This document shows, in pieces, positions 43,687 through 55,259 of a DNA stretch of 64,000 nucleotides. The DNA is from Dugong dugon (taxonomy: Eukaryota; Chordata; Mammalia; Sirenia; Dugongidae): the NCBI GenBank assembly GCA_030035585.1, contig CM057471.1, positions 91,885,819 to 91,949,818 on the forward strand, written 5' to 3'. Position 1 is the first letter of the stretch; each line of letters opens with the position of its first letter. Both the position numbers and the translations under genes were made by a program. The notes below the pieces were generated by a model. The model saw nothing but the letters and a program-made list of their open reading frames with translations, did not search any database and was not told where the DNA came from.

Positions 43687-44310
43687 AAAAGTGAATAAGA
43701 AAATTGTAACACTCCTAGGAATATACCAAAAGACATGAATAAGCAGTTTAAAAAATGAAGAAACACAACTGACCTATAATTTGAAAAATCATTCATGTTC
43801 AAGATGAATCAAAGAAATGCAAATTAAAACACAAATTGTTTTGTTTTTTTTTTCTTTAAAACTGACATCAATTTTTTCTCTGATGACAAAACCCAGGATT
43901 GGAGCAGGTACAGAAAAATGAAAACCCATTTTCTGCTGATGTGGTCATTATCTGTACAATTTTTATAAAGAACAGCCTGGTAACATGGATCAAGGGTCTT
44001 AAAAACATTCTTACCCTTTGAACCAAGAAATCCTTTACTAAAAATTTAGAATTTCTTTTAAAGATATAAACAGAGACACACATTAAGATCTGTGTACAAG
44101 GTTGCTCTTGGTAGAGTTAGCAGTGAAAATTTGGGAACAATTTAAATAAATAACGTACAGCCATGAGATGGAAAACCATACAGCTAATAAAAACATTTCC
44201 CAAAATACTTAAAGATATGTGAAAATCCTTCACTATACAATAATAAAGCGAAAAAAACAGATTTAATATTATTTCTGTAGTATAAATCCAATTTTATAAG
44301 GTATATACAC
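43687..44310 (+). mobile_element. L1M LINE 3' part, right portion
   Basis: Continues the L1: agtgaataagaaaattg, gaaatgcaaattaaaacaca, cattcttaccctttgaacc, acaaggttgctcttgg, tgaaaatttgggaacaa. Old, diverged, no intact frame. Confidence 0.75.
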
Positions 44311-44313
44311 TTA

Positions 44314-44552
44314 CATCTTTGGACATGTTATCAGGAGGGACCAGTCCCTGAAGAAGGACATCATGCTTGATAAACTAGAGGGTCAGTGAAAAAGAGGAAG
44401 ACCCTCAAGGAGGTGGATTGACACAGTAGCTGCAACAAGGGGCTTAAGCGTAACTATGATTGTGAAGATGACGCAGGACCGGGCAGTGCTTTGTTCTGTT
44501 GTACGTAGAGTTGCTATGAGTCAGAACCAACTCGATAGCACCTAACAATACA
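44314..44552 (+). mobile_element. RTE LINE 3' end
   Basis: tctttggacatgttatcaggagg, ggacatcatgcttgataa, cagtagctgcaacaagg, gagttgctatgagtcagaacc and the end agcacctaacaata. About 240 bp, 5'-truncated. Confidence 0.93.
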
Positions 44553-44588
44553 CTTACATATACATATACACTTACATATGCATGTATA

Positions 44589-44754
44589 AAACCAAAGCCA
44601 AACCCATTGCCATCCAGTCAATTCCTACTCATAGTGACCCTGTAGGACAGAGTAGAACTGCCCCGTAGGGTTTCCAAGGAGCGGCTGGTGGATTCGAACT
44701 ACTGACCTTTGGGTTAGCAGCTGTAGTTCTTAACCTGTGCACCACCAGGGCTCC
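44589..44754 (-). mobile_element. AfroSINE, short subfamily
   Basis: Complement of tail accaaagccaaacccattgcc to complement of head accaccagggctcc. Flanks atatgcatgtata (44576-44588) and atatacgtgtata (44755-44767) match 11 of 13. Confidence 0.95.
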
Positions 44755-44767
44755 ATATACGTGTATA

Positions 44768-44810
44768 CATACATATAATTATATATTTATATTATATATA
44801 TATATATGTT
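44768..44810. repeat. (AT)n-rich microsatellite
   Basis: catacatataattatatat through atatatatatatg between a SINE and an RTE tail. Confidence 0.85.
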
Positions 44811-45217
44811 GCATGCAAAATTTAGACATTGAATAAGGAAGACCAAAGAAAAATTGATGCCTTTGAATTAAGGTGTTGGCAAAGAATACTGAATATACCA
44901 TGGACTGCCAGAAGAACAAACAAATCTGTCTTGGAAGAAATACAGCCAGAGAGCTCCTTGGAAGCAAGGCTGGTGAGATTTCATCTCTTGTACTTTGGAC
45001 GTGTTATCAGGAGGGACCAGTCTGTGGAGAAGTACGTCATGCTTGGTAAAGTAGAGTGTCAGAAAAAGAGGAAGACCCTCAGCAAAATGGATTGACACGG
45101 TGACTGCAACAATGGGCTTAAACACACAATGATTGTGGGGATAGAGCAGGACTGGGCAGTGTTTTATTCTGTTGTACACAGGGTCACTATGAGTCAGAAT
45201 CAACTTGAAGGCAACGT
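44811..45217 (+). mobile_element. RTE LINE 3' end with readable ORF2 C-terminus
   Basis: The longest RTE C-terminal remnant here: 88 codons open at 44829-45095, with DAFELRCWQRILNIPW and the YFGRVIRRD-type zinc-knuckle-proximal tail typical of RTE/BovB ORF2. The 3' end reads gtcagaatcaacttgaaggcaacgttttt, which is like a SINE tail rather than the usual cacctaacaac. Not functional alone. Confidence 0.93.
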
Positions 45218-45479
45218 TTTTCTGTTTGTTTTCTATATATAAACATAATGAAAGTTAGTGATGAGGGTGCTTACTAACAGTGTTGAGTTTTAGGATTTTT
45301 TTTTCTTTTCCTTTTCTTTTTGTAAATTTGTTTTTACTTATGTATCTCCTGGTGAATCATCATTTTATGATCCAAAATAAAGAAACCAATGTTATTTTAA
45401 AAAGAAGTTTCTTGTTTGACTCACTCAATTGCTCTAACCATATATGTATGTTCATTTCATCACCATCAATATTACAAAC

Positions 45480-45670
45480 ATTTTCTATCATTTGCCAGGC
45501 ACTGTCAGTCCTGGGATCCATGAGGAAGAGGGCCTGGCAGTTATACAGTATTGAATAAGATGATGACCCCACTCCAAGGGAAGTCATACTCCAGGAGGAA
45601 AGACAGATCTTTACAACACCAAGTATGATGCCTTGCACTCATTGCTCTAATAGAAGTATAAACTAAGAGC
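45480..45670 (-). mobile_element. Probable L2 3'-end fragment
   Basis: tttgccaggcactgtcagtcc, then 'ggagtcatac'-like 'gaagtcatactccaggagg' fits a worn reverse L2 terminus. Confidence 0.5.
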
Positions 45671-46340
45671 TGACAGCTATTACACACACCAAAAACTTCT
45701 TTATTGCCTCACAGTGTGAAGTCTGATTGAAGCAAGTACATGACGTTTAAGGATAAATGGCCACGTAGTACATATTTCATAGAAAAAGGAAAGTGTAGAC
45801 GGTGTAAACAACTCAATGTTATTAACATTTAACATGAACTGTGTCACTCACTGTACTGAGACAAAAGTGTCGATCCCATTTTTGTTGCTGTGTAGCCCTG
45901 GTTTTCTCTTAAATCATCTCTACCTTCTTAGTGCAAAGTGTTGTAGTAGTTCAAGATTTTCCCATTAAATATGAGCAACGGTTACCAGCCATGCTTGTCT
46001 TTCTCAGCCCTTCTGCCCTGTTCTGCATCATAGCACCAGGTCCCAAACCAAACCAACCTTGGAGGTTTTGCTCCCTGAGTTCAGTGGACGGAGTTAATGG
46101 AGCTATCACTTGCTCTTGTGTGCAAACAGGGGATGATGGATGGCTATCTGCTAAATATATTAAACTCCAGTCCAAGAGAGTTGCTCCTTCGCATGCATGA
46201 GAATAAGAAAAGTGAGATGTCTCCATTTCTTCACTTACTTCCGGTAGTCTAGGAAGAGGGAATTTGTCATCTCTTCCTTTCTCATGCTACTCACCAACAT
46301 AACGAAAGTGTTCCTCAGTGTCAACCTGCATGCATGATGA
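45671..46340. other. No recognisable repeat or gene
   Basis: Balanced sequence. The opposing frames 45931-46200 (plus) and 45951-46226 (minus) cover the same DNA and neither has a domain I recognise. Confidence 0.35.
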
Positions 46341-46359
46341 GTTCACTTAACACAGTGCA

Positions 46360-46530
46360 TCCATTCATTCATTCTACAAACGTTTATTGAGCACCCTTTA
46401 TTTGGCCAAGCTCTGTACTAGAAGCTGAAGATACAAAATGAATAAAACATAGTCCTAGTACTTAGGAGCTTATGATATAGTAGAAGAGACAGGCATGAAA
46501 ACAAATCATTGAAATAAAGTATTATGGATG
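46360..46530 (-). mobile_element. L2 3' end
   Basis: cattcattctacaaacgtttattgagc, then ggccaagctctgtactag, 'gaagatacaaaatgaataaaac' and 'taggagcttatgatatag': complete L2 terminus in reverse. Confidence 0.8.
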
Positions 46531-46556
46531 TTCTACTAGACAAAATATACCAACGA

Positions 46557-46770
46557 ATGATAAACTCCTTTTATTGAGAACTTGCTATATGGGCAGTGTG
46601 ATAAATACTTCATATGCATCGAAATCACTCTGTCCTCACAACATCCCTATGAGAAAGCAGGAATTCAAACCAACATCCTTTCCTGAAGCAAAATGAATTT
46701 AGGTACTTGTTCCAGGAAATGGTTGCATCTGGAAGACAGGCTGTGAACCAACTAAAATAGGTTACTTCTC
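46557..46770 (-). mobile_element. MIR SINE
   Basis: cttgctatatgggcagtgtg, then ctctgtcctcacaacatccc, tatgagaaagcagg and aatttaggtacttgttcc. Reverse-strand MIR. Confidence 0.65.
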
Positions 46771-47216
46771 AAGACTAAGCTTTTTCATCGAGGCTCACTT
46801 AAGGCCCCTTTGCTTTGCTGTGTCCTTCAATTCAAAGCTACTTATCCAAAGCAATTCTCTGCCTTGAAAGACTCCCTTTAAAAAATCACACAGTCAGGCT
46901 CCAAACCCCATAAATATCCTCTCCTCATTTGCCCATTTTGAGACACTTCTAAGACTCAGTCAGGCTGGCCCTTTCCCTTTTCGAAGTAGGTCTAATAAAC
47001 TTAGCTTGGCTGGATCAGCAGGTTTTCCTGGAATCTTTTGAAAGATTAGTGATCAGCAATCCATGTTTCATTCACCATTTCATAGGTACGTACCAGCATT
47101 TGCAACAAGATTTATGTGACTCTAATCACAAGATTTATGTGACTTTTTATATTTCTGTCCATTCTGCCATATATGATAGATTAAAAGGAACAGAAGTGAC
47201 ATTTTACTGGAATATG

Positions 47217-47276
47217 TGTATAGGATTGCTATGAGTCGGAGTTGACTCAACAGCAATGAGTTTGTTTTGTTTTTTG
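47217..47276 (+). mobile_element. AfroSINE 3' tail fragment
   Basis: Only the last 60 bp: tataggattgctatgagtcgg, gttgactcaacagc and tgagtttgttttgtttttt. Confidence 0.85.
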
Positions 47277-47597
47277 ATATACAGGAAAGGCACAGTGGAG
47301 GTGCTGTTTAGCTGAGTTTTGAAAGGGATTCATCTGTGCTTCAAGAGAAGAAAGGACATTCCAGTGAAAAGATCCATGCTGTGCAGAGAGACAGAGATAT
47401 GACTTTGCAAGGTCCATTAAGGGAACTTAAAATAGTAGAAAATGGCTAGAATTTAGAGTACACGGTGGAGTGAGGTGCTAGTAGATGAGGCTAGAAACAT
47501 AGGTGGGGGCCAAAACATGAAGGGTTTTATTGCCATTCTAAGAGTTTTGGATTTTATTTTGTAGACACTGGGAAAATCTAGAAGGCAGGCATTTCTG
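47277..47597 (-). mobile_element. Possible L2-related ancient repeat
   Basis: 'ggacattccagtgaaaag', then 'gatgaggctagaaacatagg', 'aaaacatgaagggttttattgcc' and 'ttggattttattttgtag' follow a common ancient mammalian repeat, probably part of L2. Family uncertain. Confidence 0.4.
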
Positions 47598-47610
47598 CTG
47601 TTACTGAACC

Positions 47611-47827
47611 AAAAAAAAAAAAAAAAGCAGTTGCCAGGGAATTGATTCCAACTCTTGGCAACCCCATATGTTTCACTGTAGAACTTACTGCATGGCGATT
47701 TCATGGCTGTTACCTTTCCGAAGCAGATTGCCAGGACTTTCTTCTGAGGCACCTCTGGGTCAGTTCAAACTGCCAGTCTTTCAGTTAGTATTCCAGTACT
47801 TAACAATTTGCACCACCTAGGGACTCC
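47611..47827 (-). mobile_element. AfroSINE, long subfamily
   Basis: A16 run then gcagttgccagggaattg; head complement caccacctagggactcc. Flanks ctgttactgaa (47598-47608) and ctgtgactgaa (47829-47839) are an 11-bp target duplication with one mismatch. Confidence 0.95.
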
Positions 47828-47839
47828 ACTGTGACTGAA

Positions 47840-48070
47840 TTTTCATTATATCTAAAGTATGTGGCACATATTGGGGAATCAATACATAATTGTTGAATGA
47901 AGGAAGGACCCTATTTCAGGGTATATGCCCCCTTCTCCTTTTGTTGTAGATATATACACGTTTTTAGCACCTCTGTCTTGAGGGTAGAATAGTCTCATAC
48001 TTCTCAAAGCACTTGACATGGTACCTTGAAAACTGTAGGCACAAAATCTGCATTTATTGAATGAACGACT
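47840..48070 (+). mobile_element. L2 3'-end fragments
   Basis: Two worn termini: atacataattgttgaatgaagg (47882-47903) and caaaatctgcatttattgaatgaacg (48043-48068), with agcacctctgtcttgagg between. Confidence 0.55.
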
Positions 48071-48244
48071 AAGAGGCAGGAAGTGAGGTAAAGCCTGAAC
48101 TGATCAGTTAATGGAAATAATTTATTAGCAGTTCCCACCACTCTAAGTCTTGGATACCTGTCCACGGCTAACGCAGAATCTGAAATTTTTGGAAAGGCTC
48201 ACATCATTAGCTTTTGTAAGTATTTCTATAAGGGAAACACTGCT

Positions 48245-48296
48245 TCTTTGTTTTTTGGTTTTTTTTTTTTATTATTATTATTTTTATTTTGCTCCC
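48245..48296. repeat. T-rich and (TTA)n low-complexity tract
   Basis: tttggtttttttttttatta, then TTA/TTTTA units. Confidence 0.85.
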
Positions 48297-48429
48297 CAGT
48301 ATTTCAAACAGCTGTGCAGGAATCACATGACAGAGAAATGGGAATGAATATTTGAGAGCTTGAGACTCACAAGCAGGCTGGAGAATCCTGTGAGATATGA
48401 AACATACCACATCCTCATGGGTCATGAAT

Positions 48430-49385
48430 CTAAAAACAAAACCAAGCTACCTTTGGCTTGGATCAAGTGAAGCCTAAAAATAACAGCTAGGGCCTTAAAA
48501 TGTTAAGCCCCACATTCAATTTGCCTATTTGGAACCTGAATTTTCTCAGATATTATCACAGGACTTTGTGTGGCCTCTGTTCATTATCCCAAGCCATGTT
48601 GTGATTCTTTCAAAGTATAACTAACATGCAGAAAATTGTCTAGCTGATTGCTAAGAAATAATCAAAGAAAATAAAACTTCAGGGTAAATAATTATTCAAT
48701 GTTGTAAGAGCCTGAGTGGATTCAAAGCAAAGGGGTACAAAGCGTTCACCATTTTCGGATGGGGAGGATTTGGGTCAATTATTTGTTTTTTCAATTTTTT
48801 GTTTCTTTGAAGTCATGAATAGAATTATCAAGAAGTCTATTTTGTCCAAGCATCTGTCCCTTCATTATACAAAAAATAACGCAACTCCCCAAATCATTCT
48901 CAGTACCCAGCCACATTCATTCTCTGTTAACAGATGATCCCACATACAGAAAACATAATCCCAGGAGGGGATTCTCTATTTTCCATCTGAGCATTTCCAG
49001 AAACACAATCTTCTCAGCTAACATGGCAATTGCAGCAGGGTGTCCCACAAGGGGGCTACTCTTCACCTTGTAATGTTTAACCGCTGGAGTTTCTGTGTGG
49101 AGAAGATTGATTTACAGTCCAAGGTGCCTCATCCCTGAGGGACACTTGCTTCACTCTAGCCTTCAAGAATCATATTTCACAGTCCCGGATAACCCACTTG
49201 GGTAAATAATCACACTGAGCACCAGAATCTCCAAGGGAACTGAAGGCTATGTGATTGGAGAGCCAGGATTCCTGGCTTCAGGCAGGGTGGAGGTCTCAGG
49301 GAAATGACATGGACTCTGCGCCAGCCTTCTTGACACACAAATACTTCTCTTCTAGCTCCTGTCTTCATCTGACAACTTTAGGCTC
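48430..49385. other. Kilobase without recognisable repeat
   Basis: Non-repetitive by eye; short frames only. It includes several unworn-looking segments, e.g. around 49000-49240. Confidence 0.3.
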
Positions 49386-49397
49386 CAGTCCTCAATC

Positions 49398-49606
49398 TAA
49401 AAAAAAGTTGTCATGGAGTCCTTTTTGATTCATGGCAACCCCATGTGTGTCACAGTAGAACTGTGCACCATAGGGTTTTCAATGGCTGATTTTTCAGAAG
49501 TAGATCTCCAGGCCTTTCTTTTGAGGCATCTCTGGGCGGACTCAAACCTCCAGCCTTTCAGTGAGCAGCTGAGTGTGTTAAACATTTGCAACACCCAAGG
49601 AGTCCT
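49398..49606 (-). mobile_element. AfroSINE, long subfamily
   Basis: A8 then gttgtcatggagtcc; head complement caacacccaaggagtcc. agtcctcaatc occurs at 49387-49397 and at 49601-49611; the right copy overlaps the SINE head, so the true target duplication is between 7 and 11 bp. Confidence 0.93.
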
Positions 49607-49829
49607 CAATCCAGAATGGCAAGGTCTATTACACATAAGGTGAAATTCTAGAAGAAGCTGGTTGCAGAAAAGGTGTTCAGTGATTTTCACGCACTAGGTT
49701 TCTTTGTGGGCAGGGCCTTGGCAATTTGCACCAACCCTGGAGAGAGGGAGGGCTTCCACCTAGTCATCACCCAGGCATTGTTCCCATCGCCATGAGAGGG
49801 CCTGGTGCATGGCTGTGTGGGACTGGAGT

Positions 49830-50022
49830 ATGGCACCTTTTAGTAAAAATGTGTTAATATTGGTTTGTTAGTTGTAATAAATGTACGTACTCATGTAAGA
49901 TGTTAATAGTTGAAATTGGATGTGAGATATATGGGAACTTTCTGTACTGTCTCAGCAACTTTTCTGTAAATCTAAAACTGTTCTAAAATTTAAAAAAAAA
50001 AAAAGTTTATTTAAAAAAAAAA
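49830..50022 (+). mobile_element. L1M 3' end
   Basis: gtactcatgtaagatgttaat, atatgggaactttctgtac, tctcagcaacttttctgtaaatc and two A-rich tails: a recognised L1M 3' UTR end. Confidence 0.8.
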
Positions 50023-50029
50023 AGATCAC

Positions 50030-51067
50030 TGAAACCTTAGGGGCTAGTGGAAGAAGTGCCTCCAGGGTGCTGTGAGGGCTGAGAGGGAGAAGCTGGGCTG
50101 GTGCCAGTCTGATTCCTAAGTCCTGCTTCAATCTAAAAGCTATGCTTTTATATTATTTTAATATTTGGGAAAATCTACATAAGATTTCCTCATTTTAAAG
50201 GATTCTGCTGCTTTAAACAAAAATCCCCTCCAGTGAGAAAATAGAGATTTCCAGAGCAAAAAGATGGTGCAAGTTCATTCCTACCAAGTGAGCACCAGTG
50301 ATTGGAGTAAATCCGCCTAATGTTAGGTCCAAGCTTTACCTGCACCCCACCATCTTCCTCAAGGTATGCCCTTTAGCTTCAAAATGCAGGGAGGCTAAGC
50401 CGTTTACAATGTTCTGGTCTCCATTCTCATTCAGTGAGAACAACAGGAGAAAAAGAAACTGTGAAAGGAATAAGGGAGAGGATCTGCCCGTGGATATCCT
50501 GAAAATCAATGGCGGACCCCGAACAACCTCAAACAAGCCTGCCGAGTACCCAGTGTGCCCGGCACTGAACTCGTTTTCACCTGCCTGGGATCCCTTCTCT
50601 AACTTTAATATTTGTGATTCCTGTTTATTCCAGATGTACAAGGTGACTAGGGCAATTCTGACACCAGAATGACCCCCAAATTACCCCTACACCTGGGCCC
50701 CAAGAGTTCTGGGATTTCGGCCTTTTCCCAGCAGGTGTATTTTTAAACACAGACTTGTTTTTCCCCTATAATTGAGAGGTTTGGCCCTTGAGACAGAGTA
50801 CGCCTCCCCTCTTCCCTGTGCCTGCTGAGGGCCTGAGTAAACTATGGGTGCTCTGTGAATAATGAACATTCAATACCAGCATCAGTTACTCAGAGCAAGG
50901 AGCAGACATTTTACAGAGCATTGCCCTATTCTTCCATAAAAGGAAAAGGCCTCGTAAACGGTATTTCTCAGTTACTCTGTATTGAGCAGACCCATTGAGT
51001 CAACCGACTAGCAGGAGGCAGAATGTGTCATCCTATATATTTTATCTCCAGTGCTTGTGAATGACCC
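50030..51067. other. Kilobase without recognisable repeat
   Basis: Includes a 124-codon plus-strand frame (50298-50672) opposed by a 101-codon minus frame (50336-50641). Neither shows a recognisable domain or clear splice context, so I list no gene. Balanced composition with possible constraint. Confidence 0.3.
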
Positions 51068-51272
51068 ATACCAGTTGCCACTGAGTCAATTCCAATTCAC
51101 AGCAACCCCGTGTGTGTCAGAGTAGAACTGTGATCCATAAGGTATTCACTGGCTGAGTTTTTGGAAGTATATCCCCAGGCCTTCCTTCTGAGGTGCCGCT
51201 GGTTGGACTCAAACCTCCAGCCTCTCAGTTAGCAGTCAAGCAGATCAACCATTTGCACCTCCCAGGAACTCC
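51068..51272 (-). mobile_element. AfroSINE, long subfamily
   Basis: accagttgccactgagtcaattcc to complement of head cacctcccaggaactcc. Twelve bases separate it from the next copy, so two inserted in the same orientation. Confidence 0.93.
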
Positions 51273-51284
51273 ATGTAAATGAGC

Positions 51285-51513
51285 AAAAAAAAACCAAAAA
51301 ACAAAAAGCAGTTGCAGTACAGTCCGTTCAAATTCACGGTGATCCCATGTGTTTCAGAATAAAACTGCACTTCATAGGGTTTTCAATGGTTGTGACCTTT
51401 CAGAAGGACATCGCCAGGACTTTCTTCCAAGGCACCTTTGGATAGATTTGAACCATCAACCTTCTGGTTAGTAGTAGCCAAGCGCTTAACCATTTGCACT
51501 ACCCAGGGACTCC
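51285..51513 (-). mobile_element. AfroSINE, long subfamily
   Basis: A-rich tail complement aaaaaccaaaaaacaaaaag, then gcagttgcagtacagtccg; head complement cactacccagggactcc. Flanks share taaatga. Confidence 0.94.
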
Positions 51514-52797
51514 TATATAAATGACAGACTGATAAAAAACACCAGTACCCAAAGAAACAATCAAGACTTAATCCAATCCTTGAATTTTTACAGCTGGGTA
51601 AGCTGAGTGTGGCCCAGAGATCTTCCTGATCCTGAATCTTAGCACCAAACCCCATGACATGAACAGGGAGACACCATATCCCAGTTTGTCCGGGATTATC
51701 TCAGTTGATGCATGTTGTTCTGGTGTAGTTACTATCACTCTCAAAAGTGTCCCAGTGAAGACAATAAATGACTTGGCCACATCTCCTAAGGAGTTTATAC
51801 ATTAGGATTATAACTAGGGTAGATGAAGTCAACATGAGGAATCCAGAAAGTATGCTGAGCCTTAGCACTTGGACTGAGCATTGAGGAAAAACATTCATGA
51901 ACTAAAATAGGTTAAGAATCACTAATCAGGTTTGGGCAACACTCCCTGGGCAACCAACCCAGCAGCAGATCAGCTGGGCAGGCCCCCTCCTCTCTTTAAT
52001 CTTCTGCCTTCTCACTGTAGCAAACGGTTCCCATGAAACTCAAACCTTTCCAAATGAGTTTGGCTCCTGTTTTAGTTTTTGTGCTAACTCCCTAGGGCCT
52101 CACGCTTTGGCAAGATTCTGTTAGGTTGTCATGTTTCAGAAGTATAATGACTAAGAATCATAGCGAGCAAGGGAGTGAGAGCATAAGAGAAAGTGGAGGA
52201 GGATGGGGTGGATGAAGGAGGAGGAGAGATTAGAGTGGAGGAGCAAGAAGAGCAGGAGGAAGTATTGTTAACAACAAGACCACGGGGACAATCAGCGATG
52301 GGAATGATTTCAGTTTAAGCGACAAAGGCTGTTTTGTTTCCAAAGCTCTCAACTGAGCAGCATTTGGCTGCAACAGAAGAAAGGGATCTCTGGGGAATGG
52401 CGGGGGCTGGATATTCAACTGCCTCCCTCATCATCACGGGCTGTCATCTTGTCAGGAACCCATAAACCAGGCAAAGCTGGGTTCGGTCCGCCCCAGGGGA
52501 GAGGCCACTGAGGGAGACCTAAGATGCTGCAGGTGTCATGGGGTGACCACAGGGGACCCTCTCTTCCCTCTGAACCTCTCCCCGGGAGGTCCACCCTTCT
52601 GGAGATCCCAACTTCTTTCCTGGAGACATGAAATTAAGATTCAAACCACTTGGGATATTAAAAACCCCAAGGCAGCTTGCAGGGTGTGAGAAAGAAGTAA
52701 GGAGAGATGGAGGATTACCTGCAGGACCCTGGAACCTCCGTCTGCCTTCCAAGGTGAAGCATGGCCACCTTTCTCCCTCACCCTGCCTTCCTTCAAA
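51514..52797. other. Long stretch without recognisable repeat
   Basis: Contains a purine-rich ggaggaggagagatt block (52200-52262). The 107-codon minus frame at 52519-52842 has no recognisable domain. No gene is supported. Confidence 0.35.
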
Positions 52798-52945
52798 ATG
52801 AAAAGCAGCATTCACGTGAAAAATGGGGATACAATTCCCCACTGGAAGGGCTGCTGAGAGGCTTAGGGATGATATAAACAGAGCTCACTGCACCGTATTT
52901 GACACTGTCAACAAATGGTAGCTCTAGTTAGTATTATTAAAGGGA
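52798..52945 (+). mobile_element. MIR SINE
   Basis: gtgaaaaatggggatacaattc, then gggctgctgagaggcttagg, gatataaacagagctcac and gtagctctagttagtatta: MIR 3' half. Confidence 0.7.
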
Positions 52946-53021
52946 CCCTGCATTTGATTAGTAAAGAGGTCTGATTATTTTCAGAAAGAAGTAAATGGCT
53001 TTCTAGGAAGAAGAATCATTA

Positions 53022-53032
53022 TGACTCAGTCA
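53022..53032. promoter_or_regulatory. AP-1-type site
   Basis: tgactcagtca holds the AP-1 consensus TGACTCA on a repeat-free background. One site alone is weak evidence of function. Confidence 0.3.
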
Positions 53033-53303
53033 CAGCAAGCCGGTTTTAAAAATTATGTGCGTTCAGTCAAGTGTTGGAAGGAATAGTGTGCTTTAGTCTG
53101 GGTGAGAGCCCTGTCTAGCACACCTCATTCTGAAAATTAGCTTGTCTGAATTTGAAAAATAATCTTGATAATGGGAATTGCAAACTGGGCACGTGGTACC
53201 AGCCTTTCACCAAAAACCAATGGTAGTTTTTAAGGAAACGCACATGTTACACAGCCCATATACAGGCCCTAAAAGAAAAAAAACTAGTATCTGGTCAATA
53301 TGA

Positions 53304-53507
53304 GGAATCCCTAGGTGGTGTGAACAGTAAACAAGCTTGGCTGCTAATTGAAAGGTTGGAGGTTCAGGTCCACCCAGAGGAGCCTCAGAAGAAAGGCCTA
53401 GCAATCTACTTCTGAAAAATCAGCCATTGGAAACTTTACGGAGCACAGTTCTTCTCTGACACACGTGGCATCATCAGAAGTCGGAGTCTACTCAGTGGCA
53501 ACTGGTT
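53304..53507 (+). mobile_element. AfroSINE, long subfamily
   Basis: Head ggaatccctaggtggtgtg, middle cagaagaaaggcctagcaatc, tail aagtcggagtctactcagtgg. Flanks tggtcaatatga (53292-53303) and tggtcaatacga (53508-53519): 12-bp target duplication with one mismatch. Confidence 0.95.
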
Positions 53508-53670
53508 TGGTCAATACGAAGGGGGAAGACTCTTCCTAAAGGAATTCAGGCCATGAGGTGACAGGTCTGCTGCCTTAACCTTGAGATATCCAGGGTAGAT
53601 GAAGCAGATAACCTCGGTTAGGGATAGTCAGGGATAGCATCAGACACTTTAACTTCCCCTACCACCCTCC

Positions 53671-53873
53671 TAGGCCCCTGAGTGGCGCAAATGATTTGTG
53701 CTCCACTTCTAATCAAGGTTGGCAGTTCAAACTCACCCAGCAGCACCATGGAAGAAAGGCCTGGCAATCTGCTTCCGGAAAGATTGCAGCCAAGAAAACC
53801 CTATGGAACAGTTCTACTCTGTAACACATGGGGTTGCCATGAGTTGGAATTGACTCGACGACAATGGGATGGG
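53671..53873 (+). mobile_element. AfroSINE, long subfamily
   Basis: Head taggcccctgagtggcg, box-B-like ggcagttcaaactcacc, tail gagttggaattgactcgacg. Perfect 10-bp target duplication accaccctcc at 53661-53670 and 53874-53883. Confidence 0.95.
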
Positions 53874-53889
53874 ACCACCCTCCCACACT

Positions 53890-55250
53890 CCCTCTCAGTA
53901 CTCCCAGCCTAGCTCAGTGTTGAGACCAAGGGGATTCATATCCCAAAACTGAGAGCTGATGCTACACACTGCCTTTCTGAAATCCCCGTTGCATGAGGCT
54001 AGAGGAGCAGAGTCTGAGCCATCCTCTCTGGAGCATCATTCATTACAGCTCTGAACAGGCTGGGACTTGCTTTCAAAAAGGCAGCTGGGGCTGGGGACCA
54101 TGTTTCACTTCTTGACACCATTAATTGGGTTATGAGTCGGAGCCGTAATGAAGACAAGTTTCGGTGTCTCCTGCAAGCATCCTGAGAAATGCACACACAC
54201 AGGCCCAAAAGCCTCAGAGAGAGGGAGAGCTGACCAGATTTGCTTTGTTTATCAGACCCACATGGTCACTAGATAAATGGTCAGTGCCATGGGACTCCTC
54301 TGTGGACAGACATGCAGTTTTTTCTGCTGCTCCCCAAGGCCCTTATATGTCACAGTCTCTCACCCAGAGTGGCTTATTAGTTACAGGAGAAAGTAAGAGG
54401 GGGCAGGAGTGGATTCAAAACAAGCTACAGAAGGAGACTGAAAGCAGGGAATATTTTGAGAGCCCAGAACAGTGAACATAAAATGGGAGCTCGTCTTGTA
54501 TGAAAACCAGGCGTTGCACACTCAGGCACGAGACCAGTTCCCGATGTGAAGGTAGCCATGTGAGCGGAGCAATCATAGCAGCCTGCACCAAGGAGCAAAC
54601 CTCAAAAGCTCTGACTCAAAATAAATGGCCTCAGCTTATCCATCTTGTAGAAGTCTATTATGTATGCAGTCCTGAACCTGGCCGGTTAGGCTGCATAAAG
54701 ACAGGCAGGCTGATGAATCCACCACCATAACTAATTCCAAAGTCCAATTACATTTATAGGATTGTTGACCACTCTAATACCTCAGTGTAAGTCATTCAGA
54801 ATTCATTTCATCTCCCTGCCTTTTGGGCTATCTGCTTGCAGCTTCAGCTGCAACCTTACTTGGATTTTAAAGTCCCCTGGTCTACTGTACTGTTTACAGC
54901 TAGCAGAAGGCTCATCCACCATCCTTTGGAGAGGATGCATTATGACATCGTCTAAACGAGTCATAACATGCACCGTCTTTCAGTTGTCCCTGAAGTCTTC
55001 AGCTCCAGAACAATTCCATAAATCCCCAGGTTTTACAAACTAAACTACAGAAAGACACAAGAGCATCATATAAAGAATAACTTTCTGAATCAAGGACTAG
55101 GGAGTCTCTTCTGCGAGGCCAGAGAACAGAAGAGGCTGGTGTAGTGCTGCTTCAGAATCTGCTCCTCCTCCTCCTCTTTAGGATGGGAGACGCCTCGGGG
55201 TGGAGACGGGGCAAGTGGGTGACTAGGCCTGAGTGCTGCCCCAGGGAAAT
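53890..55250. other. Long stretch without recognisable repeat
   Basis: No SINE, LINE or LTR seen. A (CTC)n run lies at 55158-55180. Frames at 54164-54475 and 54500-54730 have no recognisable domain. 54720-55030 contains homeobox-like ccaattacatttat. Candidate constraint only. Confidence 0.3.
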
Positions 55251-55259
55251 TGGAAAGCA

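Noticed and set aside
50298-50672. 124-codon plus-strand frame
   Set aside because: Opposed by a 101-codon frame over the same DNA. No domain, signal peptide or known family.
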